From contig NC_061514.1 of NCBI RefSeq assembly GCF_022539505.1, positions 40,908,869-40,972,868 on the forward strand: 64,000 bases of DNA. Direction: 5' to 3'. The stretch's first letter is position 1. Each line of letters begins with the position of its first letter. This DNA comes from Lolium rigidum. Taxonomy: Eukaryota; Streptophyta; Magnoliopsida; Poales; Poaceae. This document shows positions 22,974-34,279 of the stretch, piece after piece. Made by a program: the position numbers and the translations under genes. The notes beneath the pieces are model-generated. The model was not told the DNA's origin. It made no database searches and saw nothing but the letters and a program-made list of their open reading frames with translations.

Positions 22974-23720
22974 TTAAGGCTTTCTTAAGAGTTTCAAAAG
23001 CTTCCTTACAATCATCATCAAAAACAAATGGTACATCTTTTTGAAGAAGATTAGTAAGAGGCTTTGAAATCTTGGAGAAATCTTTAATAAATCTCCTATA
23101 AAACCCAAAGCATGACCAAGAACACTACGAATACCTTTAACATCCCTCGGATAGGGCATCTTCTCAATTGCTTCAACTTTAGCTCTATCAACTTCAATAC
23201 CTCTCTCAGAAATTTTATGTCCCAATACAATTCCTTCATTAACCATAAAGTGGCATTTCTCCCAATTAAGAACAAGGTTAGTTTCTTCACATCTCTGCAA
23301 AACTTTATCAAGGTTTCGCAAACAACTATCAAAAGAATTCCCATAGACGGAAAAATCATCCATGAATACCTCTACAATCCTTTCACAAAAACCATGAAAA
23401 ATAGCAGACATGCATCTTTGAAAAGTAGCAGGAGCATTACATAAACCAAAAGGCATGCGTCTATAAGCATAAGTTCCATAGGGACAAGTAAAAGTGGTTT
23501 TCTCTTGATCTTTAGCTTTAACGAGCAATTTGTGAAAACCAGAATAACCATCAAGAAAACAAAAATGAGTATTTTTAGACAATCTTTCTAACATTTGATC
23601 AATAAATGGTAAAGGGTAATGATCTTTCTTAGTAACTTTATTAACTTTTCGAAAATCAATGCACATTCTATACCCTACAACTACTCTTTGAGGGATGAGC
23701 TCATCATTATCATTAGGCAC
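22974..23720 (-). pseudogene. pol: Athila reverse transcriptase, central and C-terminal segment
   Basis: It includes YRMCIDFRKVNKVTKKDHYPLP, FLDGYSGFHKL, YRRMPFGLCNAPATFQRCM and the active site FMDDFSVYG with two catalytic Asp residues. It ends in the connection region. FMDD followed by FSVYG is typical of the Athila branch. Upstream RT motifs are in another frame that overlaps by eight bases at 23713-23720, and downstream the frame fails near 23090. Several single-base defects therefore lie in one enzyme. Confidence 0.9.
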
Positions 23721-24783
23721 AACGAGTCATTCCTCCTTTCTTGGGAACACAATGTACAGGACTAACCCATCTACTATCAGCAATAGGATATATAATACCA
23801 GCTTCAAGAAGTCGTAATACCTCATTTCTTACCACTTCCTTCATCTTCAGAATTAGACGACGCTGATGTTCAACAACAGGCTTTGCATCATCTTCCATAT
23901 TAATAGCATGTTGGCAAATAGAAGGAGAAATCCCCTTCAAATCATCAAGAGTGTAGCCAATAGCTCCTCGGTGCTTCTTCAATATTTCCAATAACCTTTC
24001 TTCCTCAATCTCTGAAAGCTTAGAACTAATAATAACAGGATATATTTTCTTATCATCAATATGAGCATATTTAAGATTATCAGGCAAAGGCTTTAAATCA
24101 AAAACAGGATCTTCCTTTGGTGGAGGTGTTGTACCCAAATCTTCCACCGGTAAATCATGCTTGAGAATAGGTTGGCGAAGAAAAATTTCCTCAAGCTCAT
24201 CTCTTTCTTTCCTAAAAACTTCACTCTCGCTATCCTCCAAATGTTGCTGCAAAGGATTATTAGGAACAAGAACAATAGATGCACATTGCTCCATTTTAAG
24301 ATCATTACTAGGCAAGTCAGCTTTATAAGGAGTTTTAGTAAATTTAGAGAAGTTAAACTCATAAGATTCACCAGCAAATTTAGTCAAAATTTTCTCTTTC
24401 TTGCAATCTATAATAGCTCCACAAGTATTTAGAAAAGGTCTACCGAAAATAATAGGACAATAATCACTAGCAGCAGAACCAAGTACTAAAAAGTCAGCAG
24501 GATATTTAATCTTACCGCATAATACTTCCACATCTCGAACAATACCAATTGGAGAAATAGTTTCTCTATTAGCCAGCTGAATAACCACATCAATATCTTC
24601 AAGTTCACAAGAATCAATTTCGTGCATAATCTCCGTGTAAAGCTCATACGGAATAGCACTAACACTTGCACCAATATCACATAATCCATAATAGCAATGA
24701 TCACCAATTCTAACGAGATAGCATAGGAACACTAGCTTGTTTGGGTTTATTAGGATGTGAAACAATATTAGAAGCATCTTCAC
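23713..24783 (-). pseudogene. pol: Athila protease and start of reverse transcriptase
   Basis: The aspartic protease motif is CDIGASVSAIPYEL (Asp-Ile-Gly-Ala instead of the common Asp-Leu-Gly-Ala) followed by ADFLVLG and PIIFGRPFL, the flap and C-terminal motifs. After an acidic linker comes the RT N-terminal part: HQRRLILKMKEVVRNEVLRLLEAGIIYPI then SRWVSPVHCVPKKGG. The frame then shifts. The first residues (24783-24720) look out of frame with the preceding gag, so another break lies near there. Confidence 0.88.
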
Positions 24784-24833
24784 GAGAAAATAATATGACC
24801 ATCCTCCACATTTTCAAGTCACAAGATCTTTAA

Positions 24834-25433
24834 TTATTGCAACAAGCGAGGTTCAACTTTTATTTGTTCTTCGGGTTCTACGGGTTTCTTTTCACTTTTA
24901 TGAACCGCACTATTTATAACAGAGTACTCCTTCATTTTAGCGAGGAAAGGAGTTTTTTCAATATAAGCTTCAGGAATAACATGATCAGCAGTTTCAACTA
25001 CAACACATTTATTAATAGATGAATCAATTTTATCTTTATACGGTTCATGATACTTATCAAAATTCTTCTTTGGCAATTCATAATGAGAGGCAAAAGCTTT
25101 ATAAAGATTTGCAGCAACTTGAGAATCAAGACCATATGTAGCACTCATATCACGAAATTTATCGGTATCCATAAAAGCTTCAATGCATTTATAATCATAA
25201 ATTATACCCGATTCTCTATCCTTGTCGTTCTCCCATCCTTCAGTATTTTCTTGGATCCGATCAAGAAGGTCCCTTTTAAACTCTTCTTTGTTGCGTGTAA
25301 ATGATCCAGAACAAGAAGTATCCAGCAAGGTCTTGTCTTGAAAAGAAAGGCTTGCATAGAAATTATCAATAATAACATTACCAGGAAGCTCATGAATGGG
25401 GCATTTGAGCATTAAAGACTTCAATCTCCCCAA
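24834..25433 (-). pseudogene. gag: Athila gag, C-terminal segment
   Basis: It starts within the capsid domain: LKCPIHELPGNVIIDNFYASL then DKTLLDTSCSGSFTRN, a signature of grass Athila-like gag. It is followed by a long hydrophilic region ending VEPEEQIKVEPRLL. No zinc knuckle is visible. The N-terminal gag part (25566-25865) is in another frame; the region between (25434-25565) contains the break. Confidence 0.8.
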
Positions 25434-25565
25434 GCTTGGGCAATACTCTCTCCATCATGAGGCCAAAAATTATATATGCGATTCCGATCCTTGTGAATTT
25501 CACTTGGAGGATAGAACTTAGAATAAAACCGGGGCACAATATCATTCCATTCAAGAGAATCCCCA

Positions 25566-25865
25566 TTATCCGAGTAATTTATACCAATGCGCCGCCTTAC
25601 CGGACAGCGATAAAGAGAATAGTTTCTTCCTCACTTCATCCATAGCAATACCTGCACATTTGAATAACCCGCATAATTCATGCAAAAACAGTAAATGATC
25701 ACCGGGATGGACAGTTCCATCCCCTTCATAGCGGTTATCCATAACACGTTCAATAATTTTCGTAGGTATTTTATATGGTATCACTTCCTCACTCGGCGTC
25801 TCATCCACTACCGTTGCGGTAGTAGTAGATTTTCCAAATAAAAATTGAAGAGAAGATCTCTCCAT
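25566..25865 (-). pseudogene. gag: Athila gag, N-terminal segment
   Basis: The start codon at 25865 lies about 80 bases from the primer site. It encodes MERSSLQFLFG, then HPGDHLLFLHELCGLFKCAGI and LFSLSLSGKAAHWYKLL, the start of the Retrotrans_gag domain in this lineage. The frame fails at about 25566 and gag resumes downstream out of frame. Confidence 0.85.
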
Positions 25866-25950
25866 AATGACTTATAGCAGACGAGCGAGAAATAAAATCA
25901 GCACAACGAGTAAAGGTTTCCCTTACCAATTCCACTTACCAATAGCGCCA

Positions 25951-25969
25951 CTCCGCGGCAACGGCGCCA
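25951..25969 (-). other. Athila primer-binding site (tRNA-Asp)
   Basis: The element's strand starts TGGCGCCGTTGCCG, complementary to the 3' end of plant tRNA-Asp with one mismatch over 19 bases. It lies 11 bases inside the 5' LTR, a normal spacing for this group. Confidence 0.9.
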
Positions 25970-25980
25970 GAAAATAGTCT

Positions 25981-27492
25981 TGATGACCCACAAATATAGG
26001 GGGTGTATCGTAGTATCTTCGATAAGTAAGAATGTCGATCCCAACGAGGAGCAGAAGGTGTTGACAAGCAGTTTCGATGAAGGATTCACTGTAAATGCTC
26101 ACAGACAAGTATTCAGGGGTTTTGATGTAACAGTTGAATAAAATACGAGTAAGTAAAGTGCGAGAGTAATAATTGCAGCGAGTGGCCCAATCCTTTTTAG
26201 CACAAAGGACAAGCCGGTTTGTTTACTTATAATGACCAAGCGTTCTCGAGGACACACGTGATTTTAGTCTAGTGCTTTCGCTACATACGGCTAAATAATC
26301 TTCATTGTTATGATAAGTGTTGTGTGGGTGAACCTATGCTAATGTACCGCCCTTCCTAGGACTAATACATACTTGTGATTATACCCCTTGCAAGCATCCG
26401 CAACTACAAGAAAGTAATTAAGAATAAATCTAACCACAGCCTTAAACTATGAGATCCTGCGATCCCTCCTGCATCGATATACCAACGGGGGTTCGGGTTT
26501 CTGTCACTCCGGCAACCCCGCAATTAGCAAACGAATACAAGATGCATTCCCCTAGGCCCATAAATGGTGAAGTGTCATGTAGTCGACGTTCACATAACAC
26601 CACTAGAAGAATAACACCACAACTTAAATATCACACCATTGAATATTACTCATCCATAGTTCACTACTAACATTTAGACTTCACCCATGTCCTCAAGAAC
26701 TAAACGAACTACTCACGAGACATCATACGGAACATGATCAGAGGTGATATGATGATGAATAACAATCTGAACATAAACTTGGTTCAATGGTTTCACTCAA
26801 TAGCATCAACAACAAGTAGAAATCGATACCGGGAGAGTTTCCCCTATCAAACAATCAAGATCAAACCCAAATTGCTACGGCGGTGACGAGGTGCTGCGGA
26901 GGAGATGGCGGTGATGATGGTGGAGATGATGATGATGGTGATGGCGATGATGTCCAGCTCGATGACGGTGACGATGGCGTCGTTTTCCCCTCCCGGAGGG
27001 AATTTCCCGGCGGATTCCCGCCCGCCGGAGAGCTCTTTCTCTCTCGGTGTTCTCCGCCCCGCAGAGGCGGCTGTAACTCTTCGTGAGGAACCCTCTGTGG
27101 CTTAGGTCTTCGGGACGAAGGGTTTCACGAAGAAAAGGAGGCGAAAGGGGTCGTGGGCCCCCCAGACCACATGGCGGCGCGGCCAGGGCATGGGCCGCGC
27201 CGCCCTAGGGTGTGGGCCCACCCTGGGTCCTCCTGGTCCCTCCTTCTGGCTTCCTCCGTTATCTTGAAAAATAGGATTTTTGGTATAATTTCCTCCCACG
27301 AGTTGATCTTCCGAAATATTGCATTCGACGGTGCTTTTTCCAGCGGAATCCCGGCTCCGGTGCTTGATCCTCCAATAATGATGAAACATGCAAAATAGAT
27401 GAAATAACATAAGTATTGTGTCCCAATATGAAATATATCAATGAATAACAGCAAATTATGATATAAAATAGTGATGCAAATTGGACGTATCA
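25981..27492 (-). repeat. Athila 5' LTR
   Basis: Partner of 16965-18478 with about 30 differences by eye, mainly transitions such as CCCGCGATCC versus CCTGCGATCC and a few one-base indels. Target duplication GAGAG follows at 27493-27497. Confidence 0.95.
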
Positions 27493-27497
27493 GAGAG

Positions 27498-27545
27498 CAA
27501 CAGTGTGGGCAAGGGCTATCTCTGTTGGATGTGTCGCTCCAGCCA
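27498..27545 (-). pseudogene. PPR pseudogene, N-terminal side beyond the Athila insertion
   Basis: On the minus strand the bases directly before the insertion site encode IALAHTVAL, which reads on into LFNRV at 16964 once the element and one GAGAG copy are ignored. This is the expected N-terminal Rf-like sequence. Further upstream nothing PPR-like is recognisable. Confidence 0.5.
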
Positions 27546-27609
27546 AATTTTGATTTCTGCTCCAGAATATGAAGTGTTACTTTCAAACGGGAGTCCTCGG
27601 GCTCTCGAC

Positions 27610-27985
27610 CTACACATGCGGCGTATTCGAGTTTATCTCCAGTTGTGCAAGCTTCAATTTCTCTCTAGAAGAAGCTCTGTCGGTAGTAATCTCCTTCAGA
27701 ACCAGCTGTTGAACATGAGGGTCTCGCACAGCAGAAGAAAGTATCGTTTGCGTATCCACATTTTCTCCACTTGATATATTAGTCTCTTCTTTTCTATGTG
27801 TGGGCGCCTCTTCTTTGTCATGGTCAGGAGCTTCTTCATTGTGTCGTTCATCTTCTCGTTCCTTGTCATTGTCATTATCATTGTCTTGCCCATCCGCAGT
27901 CCCATGGTCGACGTTCTTATCGTCATCGTGACGTACCCACCGGTTATATTCATATATGAAACCACTCATAAGCAGGTGCACCTTT
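27610..27985 (-). pseudogene. CACTA (TNP2) transposase N-terminal remnant
   Basis: The minus-strand frame reads HLLMSGFIYEYNRWVRHDDD, resembling the end of the transposase-associated domain (HLL..GF...Y..W..HGE). It then has a Asp/Asn/Glu-rich linker and VRDPHVQQLVLKE, DRASSREKLKLAQLEINSNTP, a segment I recall just ahead of the TNP2 core in grass CACTA elements. The core is absent. It abuts the PPR relic and is unrelated in position to the large CACTA element at 42.6 kb. Confidence 0.5.
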
Positions 27986-29828
27986 TAATGGCTATCAAAG
28001 GGGTTGAGTAGGCACATTTGTTTGCATTTTCGACACGAACATCTTATTTATGTTTTTATATTTTGAATCATGTTTTCTGACGCGGATTATAAATATCTGC
28101 TCATGACCCTTTCGCTCATTGGGATCGTGATTTCTCTGCATGATATAAGTAAGAGAATTAGATCCGTCAGTTTCAAACAAAATTTTGGCTTAACCTTCGC
28201 TAAAAATAGAACATATACGAAGTGCCAAAAATTTATCGAAATGGAAATGAATCAATATTTCAGCAAAATATTGGCAACTCATTTACATGCCATCACAATG
28301 AGTCCTTCTAAGTCACCGAATTAGTTAACATTATAACTTACCTACCTAGGAGTCACCACAGCATTTTAGCGTTCTTAGCCGTCCGATCGTACCTATGAAC
28401 GGTCCAGATCTCGCGTGTCAAGCCGAAAGGTCACAGCAGCCTGTTCCCACCGTAACTCGCGAAAAAACCCACCACATCATTGTTTGGGCTTCTACTGGGC
28501 ACGCTGACCCGGGCGTTCTTTGGTTAGCCGGGGCAGAAAATCTAACATATACTTGAGGCTCCATATTTGGTCCACGGGCCCAGTGTGTGCCCCCTTCAGC
28601 TTCTCTTTTCATTGAGAAGCAATACATGCGGAGGTATGGCGGAGGTCTTGCGGCGATGGAATCAAGGCACCCCATGTATTTCTTCGGTTTACCCTCTTAT
28701 TAATGGTCGATGGCCGGTGGCATTGATTCATGGCGGAGGTTGTTCCGTCTCCCTTCCGTTTCTGTTGCTGAGAATAAACATGCGTTTCTGACTTTCTCCC
28801 CATTTTCTCATTGTTGGTCTCCTCCATATATAACTTTCTCCCCATTTTCTCATTGTTGGTCTCCTCCATATATATGTGGTCCGTCTCCGTGGGTTCCTTT
28901 TCTCTTGCATCTTCCATCTGGCCTTCGCCTCCTCCGTCCGGTGTCCAGCCAGGTTGGTTTTGCACTTCACCCTTGTCCTTCTTTGTCAGTTTTTATCTAT
29001 GTCTATGTAACTCAGCCAACCCTGTTTCAGTACGGGGAGGAAGTGCTTTGTGGGGGCTGGACGCATCGTATGCCCTTCCATTTGCGGGAATGACTTCCGG
29101 TCGGGAACTTGTCTTCTTCCATTTTCAAGTCTTGATATATCAGCATCTCCCTTTATTTATCAAAATGCATGCCAAGAGAACATCGCTTGTGATTGCATCC
29201 ACGTATTACAGAAGTCCTCATGGTTGATTGTTTGTTCTTGTTTATTGTGGGGATTAAACTCCCCTAGTGTCCATCTGTATTTTTCTAGCTTGGAGCAGGG
29301 CGTTTCATATAAACCCTTATGTTCTAATTGTTGTAGGGACTGTCTAATTCATAGGCAGCTGTTTTTCAATTCGTCCACAGTCACTTTTTAAACCAATCTG
29401 GTTCGTCCATGTCAGTCTGTCATCCTCGTTGCTTTTGTTTCTTTCGCGTGCTAGTAGTCATTCTTGTTCATTGTTTCTTTCCGGGCTTTTAGGCCTCATT
29501 CCGGGTGGACCCGAGTAAAAGCACCAAACCCAATAACAAACTCAACCCCCATGGGCCATGGCCTGCTTAAGTTGCTCTTGGGCTACTCCAGGTTCAGAAG
29601 AGAGCACCCTTCGTTGTTTTAGTTGTTGGGCTTCGTATGAGTTCGGCCTTTTACATGTGCCATCCTGTAGAGGTCACGCTTCCAGAACCACCTACACCCC
29701 GTCCCCCTCCTCCCCTGCTGCCTCCAACCTGTAGAGGTCGAGACCTTCTTCCCCAAGAAAGAAGCACTTCCCCCCGTCAGATCAGAAGCACAAAGAAATA
29801 AGAGATCCAACTGGGTAGGCGAAAAAGG
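27986..29828. other. Unassigned DNA left of a candidate exon
   Basis: Moderately AT-rich with short frames on both strands; none shows a family signature. A 42-bp tandem duplication is listed separately. The last 200 bases (29640-29828) are pyrimidine-rich and could be a promoter or 5' leader for the candidate exon at 29829. Confidence 0.3.
28792..28875. repeat. Perfect 42-bp tandem duplication
   Basis: Two adjacent copies starting ACTTTCTCCCCATTTTCTCA at 28792 and 28834, each ending in CTCCATATATA-like sequence, differing little or not at all. Confidence 0.85.
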
Positions 29829-29912
29829 ATGGAGGATGAAGAAGAAGAACAACCAAGAAAGAGAGCCCTAGGCTTCAGTACTGACCTGACAAGGAAATCA
29901 GCATCACTCCAG
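29829..29912 (+). other. Candidate first coding exon of an unidentified gene
   Basis: An ATG opens MEDEEEEQPRKRALGFSTDL and 8 further residues up to a consensus donor CAG/GTTAGT at 29913. Upstream is a pyrimidine-rich leader. The acidic start followed by basic residues is plausible for a nuclear protein, but no downstream exon with a recognisable domain was found, so this may be chance. Confidence 0.22.
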
Positions 29913-30047
29913 GTTAGTTTCACTCAGATTAAGCCCCTGTCAAAGAATTACAATGCCCTTCAATTTATGTATCTCCCAGTCGATTTTTCACTAGTGATTC
30001 TGTCTCCAATTGTTACCATCAAATTACTGAAAAAAAGTTGGACATAA

Positions 30048-33000
30048 ACTGCCTTGATTATCATGAGGTACAATGGGTCGTCTCGTCCTTGTTACTCTGA
30101 AATATGCATGTACATGGGTATTTACCTGCTAATAAAAACAAAAAAAATGTAGTATGATATGTGCCACTGTTTTCATCTAGGACAGGCAGTTGAGATGGGT
30201 ATCCACAGTCAGCTCGTATCATCTGATGATGTGCCAGAAAACTTTAGTTTGATGAAAACAAGTGAATCTACTGCCTAAACCCTCGGTTAAGCACGTCAAA
30301 GAAGAAAACCTCTGTGAAGTATTTCCTTCAGCGCCGGTGGTATGCCCGCTGGTGTCGCGGTCATACCAGAGCGCGACCACACAAAAAAGAGTCGAAAGGC
30401 CCTGGATAAATCCATCGAGGCCGCCAACAGTTCCTAGTATGGGGTATCGTCAAGCACTCAACTGTGGGAAATGAGTAAGAAAAAGAATCAAAATACTGAA
30501 AAAAATTCGTCAAAGAAGCACATACTTGAAACACACAGACAAGATGCACATCCTTTTTCTACATTTTCGTTTCGTTAAGTCACTTACCTACATTTTCGTT
30601 TTGTTAACTTACCTACAATAAGACCTGGGAATAGAGTATTTAGCAGATGTTCTTGACATAAAAAGGATATTACAGTCTTCATGTTTGTTGAACCATCCAT
30701 GCAAAAATCTGAGAAATTTCTCTTCAATGATTTAACAGCCTGTAGATGACAAAATACCAACAATAAAAATGTCTAAAATAAAAATACACAAATAGTGCAG
30801 TACCAAAAAACAATCACACAAAGAAAGATGATAAATGGTCAAGAAACAAGGGACACAAAAGCATACTTGTTTCCTGAAGAACCCAAATAATGCATCATCT
30901 AAGATAGTGTCTCTTGTTCTATATTCCAAACCCTGCACACAAGAAAGAGAAAGCATACCACAGCTTAGCCGTATAAAAACGCAGACGAGAGAAACAAAAG
31001 ATAATGAGCGTGAATACAGAAATACAAAGGAAGATCTCACATCACTATCGCTATATACACTGTCTCCTTCAATGTCCCCATCATCAGAATAATACTTTCC
31101 ATGGTCAGCTACATCATGACAAATTCTGCAAAAACAAAAGTACTTTAGCGCATTTACAAAAAAAAAATCCCTATGTAAGCATGAAATTGTAAAACTAGCA
31201 CACGAAGTTACAGCATAAGAAAAGGAAAATAGAAAAATTTACCTAGTGTCTGCAAACAAAACAATATACCTAGTGTCTGCAAACAAATGATCTCGGACTA
31301 TCATGTATTGCTAACTACCCTATATTAAATCATCTTCATTAAAAATATATACCTAGTGCGTATTGATATGTAAATCCTAGTTCTACGATGTGGGATCAGC
31401 TAGTATACAAATCAATGATCTCATATTATATTACTATTTATCTCGTACATAGTCTGATATAACCCTACTATATTAGAATATAACCCTACTATATTAGACA
31501 CAAGTAGAGAAACAGCAGAGCCCAGCTAACAAACAGAAATTTCATAAAAATGGCTAACAACAGAAATGGCATTCCATCTCCTGTAAGCTTACTATTTCCT
31601 GACGCATACAAATGATCCTTTCAGTAACTGACGAATACACGGACAACCTTCCAAGACCACAACAATCATAACATGTGGAAAAACAAGTCACACCATGCTG
31701 GACTGAATAACTGAAAGTGAGAAAAAAAAACCCACTGTATATAGCTAACTGCCACTGTATTGCTAACTGCCCAAATGTTGATTCACAAACTTACAACACA
31801 TGAAATAAATCCTTGAAAACACAGGTAAACTAGCAAACATTCATCTCCACTCCCCCCTGCAACATTATTATAAAAACCAGCCCTAGACATTCCAATGGGA
31901 TGTGCTTGAATAGCTTGAAAAGATGTATACCATCTGACATTGTACCCGCCAGCCTAGTGCTATCCAAAGGAAGAGCAGTGGTAACCGACCTAAAGGAACA
32001 ACTCCTCCCACCACTGCAGTAAATCGTCACAAAGCGCCGCAGACAGGTGTTGCTACGGCAACCCTGGCTCGCCCAGTTGCATGTGGTATATATGGTGACT
32101 ACAGATTATGGCCGGGGCGGTGTGCTCCATTCCATGACTCCCCCTGGAGCTAGCCGAGTCAAATGAAAGATGAGGCCAACACACTAAAATCACTGCAATT
32201 AGTGACAAAATACAACATAATAGGAATCCCCACATCTGCAGCTCCACCTGCATACACTATAAAATCCGCACTACAAATCACAGACGAAAACTCTAGCGGG
32301 GGCTCGCAGAAGATAACAACAGACGAAATCACACAAATCGCCAATCAATTTCTATAGTCTAAGAAGAAAATCAAACAAAATCGCAGCTGCCATCCTTCTC
32401 CCTAACAACCTCTCGGCCCGGCTCGCGTCCTTCTCCCCTAATCTGTTCAGAGACGCGGCTCTCATCCTTCTCCCCGCTGCGTCCCACAACCTTCTCCCCA
32501 GATTTCTCGCAGTCGCGGCCCTCATCCGAAAATCCGCAGGAAAACGTGAACTGGAACACGGAGCGGGGGACGAGAAAACATACCTCCGCCGGTGAAACCT
32601 CCTGCCTCCGCCGTCCCTGGTTCACGACCTGCCTCCGCCGTCCCTGGTTCTCAACATCCAGCAGAGATGGATGGCGACGGGAGGCACCGCCCCTGTCTTC
32701 GACCCCAGACCCCTCTCCTATCTCGACCAGCACCAAAAAGAACTAACGGAAAAGAAACGCACACGGCCAAAAACCAAAAATTAATTTCAAAAATGACACA
32801 GCTAACGGGTCTCCAAGCAGGTTCGGATCCTTCGCCAGAAAACAAAATCCGGGAAATACATGGACACGTGGGAGCCTGGCGCCCGAATCTCAAAGACACA
32901 CGTACGGTCCAAAAAACGACTGTAAACCAATTGTAAATCAGCTAGCTGTTGTTTAGAATTTGCTTCCATAAGCATGTCACATCCGTAAAAAAAACATGAA

Positions 33001-33535
33001 GCGACCAATCGATCAAATAGTTGGGATTCTTTGCCAATTTAACCGCATCTTATCTTCCCCTACCGGTACTTATATCAGGCAATGCTGATTCATCAAGCCA
33101 AGCCTGCTACAAGTGTATCATCTGAACATCAGACAGAATAGTTAACTGCATAAGAAAGTGAGCCGAGCGCAACCCCATACAACAATCAAAGTAGGAACTG
33201 AAGTAATCAGGTATGGTGTGATCTTACTCAAATAAACGAATGATCGTCAGAAAGAAGGCAGATGGCAAGAGATACTTATGGGATTTGATGGCTTGATCAA
33301 TCAAGGAGCTGATTGGTTGGAATGTTGGATACCTGTATACCTTTATTTGCTCCGCAGATTAGAGCAATGGAGAATGGCAGATGAATTTCTCTCATCAAGC
33401 AAATGTAAAGTTTTTTTTTACCTGCAGCAAATGTAAATTTATTTAATTGAAAGCAGGATGGATCTGGCCACACGCGCATGTAGTAGCATAGCGTTCAGGT
33501 GGTCCTAACATGCAATACTTCTCGGTGCCTCCCAA
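30048..33535. other. Unassigned AT-rich DNA with small tandem duplications and one GC-rich island
   Basis: Small direct duplications occur at about 30569-30617 (CCTACATTTTCGTTT twice), 31240-31288 (ACCTAGTGTCTGCAAACAAA twice) and 31455-31497 (ATAACCCTACTATATTAGA twice). A GC-rich island at about 32380-32740 contains repeated CTCATCCTTCTCCCC-type boxes and a 27-bp duplication (CCTGCCTCCGCCGTCCCTGG at about 32601 and 32630). A 121-codon Arg/Glu/Gly-rich minus frame there has no family signature. It could be a transposon leader, but I cannot support that. Confidence 0.35.
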
Positions 33536-33643
33536 GGCTATATAAATTGGTTGTGGTCGTGGCCCGTCACTAGTATGCAGCCCGAAACCGGCTATATAAA
33601 TTGGTTGTGGTAATGGCCCGTCACTAGAATGCAGCCCGAAACC
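33536..33643. repeat. 54-bp tandem duplication
   Basis: Copies at 33536-33589 and 33590-33643, each starting GGCTATATAAATTGGTTGTG and ending GCAGCCCGAAACC, with three differences by eye. Confidence 0.85.
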
Positions 33644-34279
33644 GGATGCGGTACCGGACGTAGAATAAGTCCCAGGCAGATTTTGGAAAAAAGTTCAGCC
33701 TCAAACTTTATTTACAACAAACCCCATCGCGTCGCCAAATGCTAGATATACTCGGATCGGCAGCTCAACTATGGTGTTCCCCCATCGCGTACAAAATCCA
33801 GCGCGCGCTGAACATTTAGCTCAGAACCCTCGCACTGCCCCTGCCTCGAGCCCTAGATCTAACTAGCTAGGCAACAACCTCGTCTGTGTTGCCGCCGCCA
33901 CCGCCTTCGCCTGAGGCATCCGTGCCTCCGTCCGAGCTCGTCCGCGGAAACCATCGCCCCCTCCCCCACCCCCCCACGTGCCATCGCCACCGCCGAGCCC
34001 GCTCGCGACACTGCCTACGCTCGATCCCGCGCAACTGCCAATGCATGCCTGCGCCGTCCCTATGGCCGAGATCCTCCGCGTCGCCGCCCGCCTGCAGCGC
34101 CGGCACCGCAGGTCCGCCTCGTACGCGCCACCAGCCCAGCTCGAAGGTTTGATTCCACCCGTAGTTTCGATTTTCGTTTTACAATTTGTTGGATCCCTTG
34201 GCCGATTCATGAAACCAAATGAGTCCATGGAGCGAATCGTAGATTTTGGCGTGAAGCACGTCGGTCGATGCCTACTTCT

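Larger units (their letters stand above)
16965..27492 (-). mobile_element. Complete Athila-type Ty3/Gypsy LTR retrotransposon inserted in a PPR relic
   Basis: The 10,528-bp element has LTRs of 1514 and 1512 bp, a perfect 5-bp target duplication GAGAG (16960-16964 and 27493-27497), a tRNA-Asp primer site and a polypurine tract. Coding order on the minus strand is gag, protease, reverse transcriptase, RNase H, integrase, then an extra ORF before the 3' LTR. FMDDFSVYG in the reverse transcriptase, the tRNA-Asp primer and the post-pol ORF all point to the Athila lineage. The LTRs differ at roughly 2% of positions, many at CpG sites. Frameshifts divide the coding region into at least seven pieces, so the copy is defective. 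Confidence 0.95.

Noticed and set aside
30835..31092. 85-codon Lys/Ser/Thr-rich plus-strand frame
   Set aside because: AT-rich chance frame with no domain or codon bias.
32371..32736. 121-codon Arg/Glu/Gly-rich minus-strand frame as a gene
   Set aside because: Built on short local duplications; no domain and no supporting splice or start context.
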